Source of the DNA: Apostichopus japonicus | Lineage: Eukaryota; Echinodermata; Holothuroidea; Aspidochirotida; Stichopodidae | Direction: 5' to 3' | DNA: 64,000 bases | Assembly (NCBI RefSeq): GCF_037975245.1 | Contig: NC_092564.1 | Location: 24,046,984-24,110,983, forward strand | Program-made: the position numbers and the translations under genes | The notes under the pieces: model-generated | What the model saw: only the letters and a program-made list of their open reading frames with translations | Told to the model about the DNA's origin: nothing | Database searches by the model: none | In this document: piece after piece, positions 57,091 through 64,000 of the stretch | Numbering within the stretch: the stretch's first letter is position 1 | How the letters are laid out: each line of letters opens with the position of its first letter

Positions 57091-60000
57091 CCGTACCCAA
57101 TTTAGTAACTCAGATGCATTTCACGGCGTTGATGCGTCCTTTGAATAAAGCTTATGAAAAAGAGTGCCAGGTAATGGGAAGATCCCATAGTTCTTTAAAC
57201 CTGATACTCCTTGAGTTATCTTACAGAATACACACACACACACAATGCATAAATCAAGAAAGAAATAACATGATACTTTGTATGTTACAAGAATGCTTAA
57301 CTTGTCTGCTTAAATCGCCATTTTAGTACGATGGCCCAGAATTAAGGAAATTAAACATCTATATCTTATCTCGAAATTTATTTATCTCGCAAACATTGAT
57401 CAGATTAGGTTCAATGGTGGCTAAAGCATATACCCAAGATGTCAAGGGATACACGCATTCTCTGTCACAAAGTTCCAATGACACTCACGCTTTAACATAT
57501 TCAATAAGTACCCGGTATGTATTTAATATCGTATAGTGATATATATACTGTTACATATTATCATCACTTCATTTCCCTACAGGGCTTCATCGATATTAAC
57601 TGAAATGAAAACGAGATTGACGGAAGCCGTGAATTAACGGGAACTTAAAGAATGGTGAGTATACCACGAAAATGACGCACATACTGTACAAGATACGTAA
57701 CCTCATCCTGTAGCAACTAAAGAGCCTGGACCTTAAACTAAGCATTGCTGCAACGATTTCCAGCATCTGCACTGCGACCACGTGATCGTGAGGACGTTAT
57801 ACCCTTAATATAACGAAAAATTCTCAGGCAAAACCATTGTCACATAATGGTACTGGTCCGAAGCCTATCGTTGTTAGCTGAGAGTTTTCATAATGTCACA
57901 CAAGACGTGCCGGGGCGTGGTTATATGCAGTTATAAATTACACAAAACACATTAACATGTACAACAGCATTATCGCTATGCTTCGCCGCCGGTTTGATTA
58001 TGAAAAGTACCGCAAGTTGCCGTGTGCACTCGGTGAGACTGTTTGTAAACACATCCCCAGTTTTGATAAGCTGACAGTGTATTTTTCTATGGAAACGAGC
58101 TGAAAAAGGTCTTATAATGCAATGATTGTTACCAGTGGCGTAGGAAGGTACTTTTGAGTGGGGGGGGGGCTGAAGACTGATGGCCGGCCCGGGGGAGGGG
58201 TCAATTTGGAATTTTTTGCAATTCCAGGTGGCCTCAGATGCAATTTGGTGCAATATAGCACAATTCAACACCCATTCCATTTTGTAAACTTAATTTTGTA
58301 TTTTCACCTGGCCTTAGACACAATTTGGTGCTTCAAATGAGATTTTTTTCTCATTTGGAAATGAAAAAGGGGTTTTCTGACTTGCGAAGTGGGGGGGGGG
58401 GGGGAATGATACTTCCGCCCCTCCACATTTTACACTGGGGGGGCTGGCGCCCCCCAGCCCCCCGGTTCCTACGCCCTTGCTTGTTACACTTTACCGCGGA
58501 GTCATTTATTACTCACTCAAATTCTGCGTGTACGTATACCGTATGTATGACGATTGACAATCACCGCATGATAAGTACAGAATCGTATTCATAAGCAACC
58601 CCCTAATAGGAACTGTAGCGTATACAAATTTTCTTTTGTCAATCACCTTAAAATAATCTTCGTGTACTTTATTGTAAAAACGACGTCACTTGTTTGCCGA
58701 CCTTTTTTTTGCACTAAATAGCTCCAACTCACAATTATTCCGCACAAGCAATTGCGTCATTGTTTGTCCATAATCCTATAGGCTCGCCGAGATAACTCAA
58801 TAAGTGCTTACTAGACTTCAAGATCACGCTAGCCTGCATTGACCTCGACCTACTGTGTTAGTAACTGGTGGATATGCTAGGTTATCCTCTATACCAACAT
58901 GAAACACAAACTCACATTAAAAAAAAACCGTACAGCTCAGCTTTTCAACGAGCGTCGAATGGTGATTGTGTAGATGAATAAACCCTATCTTTGCCACGGA
59001 GTTAAAAAGATAAGGATATAGTGTAGACATCCACTGAAGATAACGTTATGCGTTACGTTTGTATACGGCTAGAATATTGAATAATTCACACCCAAAGTAC
59101 CATTTGATATACTGCTCATGCTCCGGTGGGTACAAAAGCGCGTTTTATGTTTCACAATTTCTCTAATAATCATATACCTGATAATGACGACTAACAAATC
59201 TCACACTACGTTGAATAGTTTTCTTTTATTACCTTGCTCGTTCGTTTTAAATGTTGGGGGTGGGTGGGGGGGGGGGGTTACAGGGCTGGTGCAGTGTCTT
59301 CCTACTTGGGAAATCTTAAAAGAATAATGTATAGGCATTGCCATATTTCTCGCTCTCGGATAATAACATTTTGATTCTTAGATGCCATTGGTATCGCTTG
59401 ACACGGGACTCTGTATAACTTTTTTGCAATGGATATAACACCCGTCTTCCACAACGCAAACACACACGAGTACGATGATATAGTGTAAGTAAAGTTGTAT
59501 ATAGTATCGATAGTATAAGTAAAGTTGTATATATTATCGACCCAGGTGATGAATATATCAAGAAAGTCTAAAAGGTTTCTTACGAGGTTATTGACTCGAA
59601 AACTAATTCAATTCTTTATTCAACGTATTCCGTCAGTTCTAGGGATTCACGTAAAACCAAATTTTCTGTGTGTGTGGGGGGGGGGGGGAGGAGGAGGAGG
59701 GGAGGATTGTGTTTGTTTTGGGTACCGGTTACCCAATGGACATTTTTGATATTATCCTCTCGGTATGAATAGATTTTAAACAAAATCATCTTACATTCGA
59801 TTAACAAAATATCACATATTGATTTCTACGACGTTGCAACAGATAATGATGTCATAATCCAAGTTTGAATATTAAACTGGAGATATACATCTGGCTCATG
59901 ACTTCAACACTCCCCCCCCCCCCCACCAAATAAATTGTCACACTCTGGAAATTAAGAGGGTTGTATCACAAAGGGAGAAATTGTGAAACGTGTAGAATGC

Positions 60001-60650
60001 ATAATATCACTGAACAGCAACAAAGTTTGACGGGGAGTGGTGTTTGTGGGGTGAGGTTGAGGGAGGGGACGGGGCTATATATGAAATAATATTTAACGGT
60101 TAGATATGTGAACATTATGAAAGTCGAATCGATGTGAATGTAGCTGAAAGAATTTGATATTAAGAAAAATAACATTATTTTTAGCAGTAAGAATAAAACA
60201 CATCATTAATATCAAAATAACACGTCTCTCCTGGTGAATCGTGAAGATAATAAATCACAGAAGTTGAACTTAGAAAACATATTCAAAAAACTAAAAGGCA
60301 CAGTAAGATATAGTATCATCTTAGTATTTTCACTTATTTTGCCCATCTCCCCCTCCCTCCTCCCCTCCATTTTTCCCAATCTGATATATTCTCCTGTATG
60401 TCAACAAATAGATCTGCACAACCCCGTTATCTTGAAAGAGTCGACAATTCTTCAAGTCCACTTTCTTTCTTAAGTTTTCGAAGACATCATGTTAAATTAA
60501 AATGACAAAGTACTTACTTCGTTTTCTTCCAAATGGTCCGTTAAATTCTGCTTCTCGCCCTATCACGTTCTTGTCGATGAAAGCCAGCAGCCTGTGTTTT
60601 CTCTCCAACTCATTATCTGCCGCACTCTCCGCGTCAATCTGGGAAAACAT
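40773..60650 (-). CDS. PLP-dependent class V aminotransferase / cysteine-desulfurase-like protein, 18 exons
   Basis: Exons in transcription order: 60518-60650, 54448-54478, 52434-52550, 51725-51854, 50775-50840, 50491-50556, 48589-48730, 48016-48055, 47252-47325, 46491-46564, 46253-46363, 45498-45544, 44907-45111, 44569-44669, 43871-43982, 43265-43405, 41562-41612, 40773-41303. All junctions are GT-AG and in phase, giving about 723 residues. Landmarks: 'FYCDYTASGRPLKF' near 46-60, 'TGSGSTGA' near 112-119, 'EHHSN' near 145-149, Asp224 in 'FWDYATA', the PLP-binding Lys258 in 'STHKFVGGPG', 'DIESREEGGTPA', and 'SRGGCACAGPYAH' with Cys404/Cys406. These match the selenocysteine-lyase/cysteine-desulfurase-like branch of class V enzymes, which use PLP to remove sulfur, selenium or amino groups. 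The substrate is unknown. The start at 60650 has an in-frame TAG 45 nt upstream, but an acceptor-like 'tttcccag' just inside leaves an alternative first exon possible. The last ~175 residues form an acidic tail. Confidence 0.9.
41437..41491. repeat. (TA)n microsatellite
   Basis: 55 bp of uninterrupted TA in the intron between the last two aminotransferase exons. Confidence 0.95.
44907..45111 (-). CDS. Exon with the cysteine-rich SRGGCACAGPYA loop
   Basis: 68 codons plus one base. It begins in 'RAFQRWQDTGNLVILG', contains 'RLPIFSFLIRHP' and 'LNDLFGIQSRGGCACAGPYA', then H, then donor gtaagtg. Class V desulfurases use a cysteine loop at this end of the fold, and here two Cys are spaced C-A-C. 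Whether either is catalytic is unknown. Confidence 0.9.
47157..47204. repeat. (TA)n microsatellite
   Basis: 48 bp of TA about 50 bp downstream (in transcript sense) of the PLP-lysine exon border. Confidence 0.95.
47252..47325 (-). CDS. Exon carrying the PLP-binding lysine
   Basis: 24 whole codons plus split ones at both borders, reading 'AVFISTHKFVGGPGSP'. The Lys in S-T-H-K-F is the Schiff-base lysine of class V aminotransferases (Lys258 in this model). The following G-G-P-G is also conserved. Confidence 0.9.
52745..53015. repeat. Degenerate GTACTC-rich tract
   Basis: About nine scattered 'gtactc'/'cgtactc' words in 270 bp of intron (for example 'gcgtactcggtcgtactcaa' and 'ctgtactcgtactgcaag'). 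It looks like a decayed minisatellite. Confidence 0.4.
55741..56019. repeat. Tandem duplication of a 139-bp G-run-containing unit
   Basis: Two copies beginning 'ccctgatgatgg' at 55741 and 55880, each with 'tttgtctctccttcgagttg', a long G-rich run, 'attgtcattggctgttggag' and 'ctccatgtatacggaattgt'. It lies in the ~6 kb intron 1 of the aminotransferase gene. Open frames across it are a by-product. Confidence 0.8.
57055..57086. repeat. (TA)n microsatellite
   Basis: About 32 bp of TA in intron 1 of the aminotransferase gene. A (TTC)n run lies at about 56249-56271 in the same intron. Confidence 0.9.
58133..58479. mobile_element. hAT-like MITE in aminotransferase intron 1, 347 bp
   Basis: Inverted relative of 29661-30020: it shares 'cagtggcgtaggaaggtact', 'gcaatttggtgcaatatagc', 'ttctcatttggaaatg' and 'ggttcctacgccc'. 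The 8-bp flanks are attgttac at 58125-58132 and cttgttac at 58480-58487 (one mismatch). No coding capacity. Confidence 0.8.
59484..59545. repeat. Two-copy short tandem repeat
   Basis: 'taagtaaagttgtatata' followed by 'tatcga' occurs twice with a ~31 bp period. Confidence 0.5.
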
Positions 60651-63222
60651 ATTGGGAACTAGTTTAAAACAGAAAGAACCGGCTGGAAGTAGCTAAATCT
60701 TCGTAACGAGGTGATTGCACTGAATACACATAGCGCACTGAGAAAGAATTCGTCAGACTTACAGTTTTCGTTCCTTTTACTTCTGAGAAAGAATAGTCCA
60801 CCCCACATTATAAAATGGAATAGTCCTAAAAGAAAAGTTACCGAAGTGGAACATTCCGTGACAGGTTTGAAGTTCTGGTTTCATTGTTGTAACCTTTCCC
60901 CTCCCCCTTCTTGCTTGCCCTTCTTGCTTGTTTCTTTTCCTTTTATGGAGGGGAAGGGGATGGGGATAGGAGGGGTGGGGGAGAGGAAAGGCGGGATTCA
61001 TTATTTAGGACGATTACTGAGGCGTCTAATTCTTCTACAAGTAGATATTTTATTCATTTCTTCTCACCATCTTTCGGATGTCAACGCCATGTAAAATCGT
61101 GTATTATATAACAACTGGTTATCACTAAAGATGCCCAAAACTGAAACCAAACTGTCAAAGATGCTCACATGTTGCTACATTAAAAATTATCTCGTTGATG
61201 TGTCTTTTGACGAAGATCACGTGGAGTGTTAAAAATAGTGTTGTGCAATAACTTAGGTTTCTTGAGGATCACAAAGAAGAGAGCAATATGGATGGGTATT
61301 GGGTCAGGTTTGACAATGGTTCTGCTAATTGTTGGTTTGCAATACTAATATTATTTCTTGGTGACTGTTATGCAAAAGTTAGTAACGTCGTTACTGTTGT
61401 TCTTTATCGATAAACTTCAGTTTTTAAGTGTGTTATTATTTACCATTCTTCAGTAATGTTACTGTCACCGTCAGTATGTATTTAGTGCCATACTAGTGTT
61501 TCTATCAGTGTCACTCTTATATCCCTACTGAGGGTTACTATACAGTATAATTACAGTGTTGCATATCAATATGGTGTTATTAACGAAAACTTTATTGTTT
61601 CTATCTAGCATCATAGTGTTACGTTACATGTAAATTATAAAACAACCATCTGCACATACAAAGTATATCCTGAATGTGTTGTAAACATAAATGTAGGCTT
61701 AAGTGATGCTATTTGATTTGACATAAAAAAAATATGTTGATTACTCTGTGATGAAGTAAGGTGACATTTCCGACGCATATAAACAACGTTTTCTTATAAC
61801 ATTATGACAGTGTCAAGATATATACGTTGTGTTCAGTGTTGTTGTATATCATGTTCCAAACACGTATATGTAGCCTACTAATGGCAATAACAACCAACCT
61901 ATACTAATAATACAATTGGCTTGTTTTTGCTTGTGTGTTTTTTCTTTGGTCTTAAACATCACATCGCATAAAGACATCGCTAATCTTTCTCTCCTAAGTG
62001 AAACGTTTGGCTTAGTAACGATATCGTGCTCGTCAAGTTGTACTCTGGGGATGCATAATTTCAGCCATGGCGCATGCGCTTAAAGTAAACGTCATGGTTT
62101 TATCATAATCTCCGCGGCGGATTCCATACCAGCTGTATGACGTCATATTATGTTGTTTTTACTTTTTTTTTCTGTTTTGCTGCTCAATAGTGCAGTTCTA
62201 AATCCAGTTTTATCTAGATTGATGTCGATGTATATTTGCATGTCGTTTTGAGAGAATTGTAAGAAATTAGAACAATATTTAATATCGTTGCCGGGACAAC
62301 AACACACGATATCTGCCGTTCTGCGTCGTTTCGTTTTATTATTTTTTGTAATTATTTCTGTACCGGTGATGGTTAATCACTCATTTGAAAAGAAGAAAAT
62401 ATGATAAATACCAATTTCTGGGAAACTGCAGTATTTTAATTTTCCTCTCGTGTTTAAAGGGAGAGTATAATAAATACACGCCAAGTCATGTGAAAGACCT
62501 TGTATTCTTTACGGTACTAATCGTTGCGTTAATGTTATAATAATGTGCAAATAATGTGACGTTTTTGAAATTTTCATAAAAGTATGTTTTCTAAAATGTT
62601 ACGTTTTCATTGATCGTACTGAGAGTAGGCGGCAGCTGAAAACATTTCTTGTACGAATTCTTCGAAATATTTAGTTTGTTATGAAGTACCGTGCGTAGGT
62701 TTGATATTTATAGTACACGGAGCAAAATGAACTTGAGGAAGTTTAAAGTGTGATATTAATATCTCACAATTAGTTTGGCATAATTCCAGTTTACCTGTAG
62801 AATGTGTACAGATATATCAATCTCAAAACACATTATAGGAAAACCAAAACAAAACAAGAAAGAGATGCATAAACAGGTAATATCGCTCCTACATTCCCGC
62901 ACTATTCCACTCTACCCTATCAAACCCACTTTTTCGATCGTTTACATTTTGTTCGTTCGTTCGTTCTTTCCTCCAATTTTAAGGTTGTTTGTTTGTTCGT
63001 TTTCGTTCGTTCTGTTGTTCCTTTTTTGCTCCCTGAGATAGTTCTTGCGTTTGTCCGTAAGTTGGGAGTTTTGACACAATAAAGAATCGAAAACTGGGCG
63101 TTGTAGAAGGTAAACGAAGCGAAATATTGATCATTTGAATTTCTTGCCGAACTTTTCTTGCTAGTACAAAAGGTGCAGCTGAATGATTTACCACTGCCGT
63201 GGAATACATCCATACATCCATA
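60651..63222. other. Upstream region of the aminotransferase gene, no recognisable gene
   Basis: AT-rich, without a convincing ORF. The minus-strand promoter and any 5' noncoding exon should be here. A (GTTC)n-like tract lies at about 62950-63012. I could not pick a promoter. Confidence 0.5.
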
Positions 63223-63475
63223 GGCGGAGTGCATAGCCTAGTGGTTAACGCCGGCGTCTCCCAGTCATGAGATCCCCGGTTCGATTCCCCGCCGACAGCA
63301 ATGTGTGTCGTCTGGCAAGGGTGTTGTTCAATAACAACTTCCTGACATGGACGTTAAATGAATGTGTGCCGAGGGATTGGCTTCGGTCAGCTTGCGAGTC
63401 TATAAGCCTCCATGGCTTCTTTCGCGAGTTCCTGCTTGCGGGAAGATCACATATACATAGGTTAAAACGAAAGTG
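63223..63475 (+). repeat. tRNA-derived SINE
   Basis: The head is tRNA-like, with a polymerase III A box TAGCCTAGTGG at 63234-63244 and a perfect B box GGTTCGATTCC at 63278-63288, spaced as in a tRNA. A tRNA-unrelated body follows ('gtgtcgtctggcaagggtgt', 'caataacaacttcctgacat'), to about 63475. The extended tail shows this is a SINE and not a working tRNA gene. The exact 3' end is uncertain. Confidence 0.75.
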
Positions 63476-63677
63476 ATAGGGGAGACTGATAATCCTATCC
63501 CCTCGCTTTTTAAAGCCGCTGACAGATGCCCCCCCCCCCCCATTCGTTCCACACATCGGTGTTACAGTTAACCTTGTAGATATTACACTCATTTGCAAGT
63601 ACCCAACTGTTTCTGACACCCACCAATACATAAATCGAAATGCCTGCCACAAAGAGCAGAGGACACAATACCAGGTT

Positions 63678-63800
63678 CTATAGGGATCGGGCTCATGTAA
63701 TAGCCAGGAGCTATAGGGATCGGGCTCATGTAATAGCCAGGAGCTCTCTACTGTCTAAGTGAACTTTCAAAGGGTTCGAGTCCCGTTACAGCCCCATTTT
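63678..63800 (+). repeat. tRNA-like fragment preceded by a 33-bp duplication
   Basis: The unit 'ctatagggatcgggctcatg' plus 'taatagccaggag' occurs twice in tandem (63678-63710, 63711-63743). The second copy leads into a B-box-like GGTTCGAGTCC at 63773-63783 and 'cagcccc', which could partly pair with the 'gggctca' of the 5' side as an acceptor stem. Without a good A box it reads as a tRNA pseudogene or SINE head. Confidence 0.45.
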
Positions 63801-64000
63801 TGCTTCCTCCTTCCAAAATTTTAATTGTTACATAATTGATCTGTTTACTACAAACTGTTTATCTCCTATACTTTCTTGTGAAGTTCGTGATGAGTTTGCC
63901 CTAACATTTGTAATTTACCATTCCGCGTGTATCTATGCATAAATATGTTTGTGTTTAACCACGTGGAATGTTATGGTCCCTTAAAATATCCCCAGATCAT

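Noticed and set aside
63223-63296. Functional tRNA gene
   Set aside because: A and B boxes are good, but the sequence continues into a SINE body and the acceptor and anticodon arms pair imperfectly.

Overview
This window is nuclear DNA from an animal. Genes are split by GT-AG introns, there are large AT-rich noncoding stretches, many microsatellites and G/C homopolymer runs, a tRNA-derived SINE, short DNA transposons and a non-LTR retrotransposon. Gene content and repeat style suggest a marine invertebrate, possibly a deuterostome such as an echinoderm. That placement is inference. No bacterial-style operons are present.

Layout: (1) 1-10590 is a satellite array of about 29-30 head-to-tail copies of a ~315 bp unit, flanked on both sides by a ~590 bp direct repeat. 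(2) 10591-13400 is largely unassigned. (3) 13.4-27.7 kb carries, on the minus strand, a chain of exons and decayed coding pieces. From upstream to downstream these are an SGNH/GDSL-hydrolase-like module, a basic segment, two or three unrecognised exons, a C2HC zinc finger with an acidic stretch, a clear Helitron Rep-protein N-terminal remnant, and an RPA-like OB-fold exon. A CR1/L2-like retrotransposon with an intact 1072-codon ORF sits on the plus strand inside an apparent intron of this chain. (4) 30.3-37.05 kb is a complete four-exon ribosomal protein eS27 (RPS27) gene on the plus strand with a TOP-like pyrimidine tract. (5) 40.5-60.65 kb is an 18-exon minus-strand gene for a PLP-dependent class V aminotransferase / cysteine-desulfurase-like protein, reconstructed in phase across every junction to about 723 residues and ending in a long acidic tail. 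(6) 60.7-64 kb is mostly noncoding and contains a SINE and a tRNA-like fragment.

The two healthy host genes (RPS27 and the aminotransferase) are surrounded by a family of ~350 bp hAT-like MITEs. Three of them have convincing 8-bp target duplications apart from at most one mismatch, and one is perfect. They lie between genes or in introns. The minus-strand SGNH/Helitron chain has one in-frame TGA, one single-base insertion and at least one unresolved splice phase, so it is probably decaying, although assembly error is not excluded.
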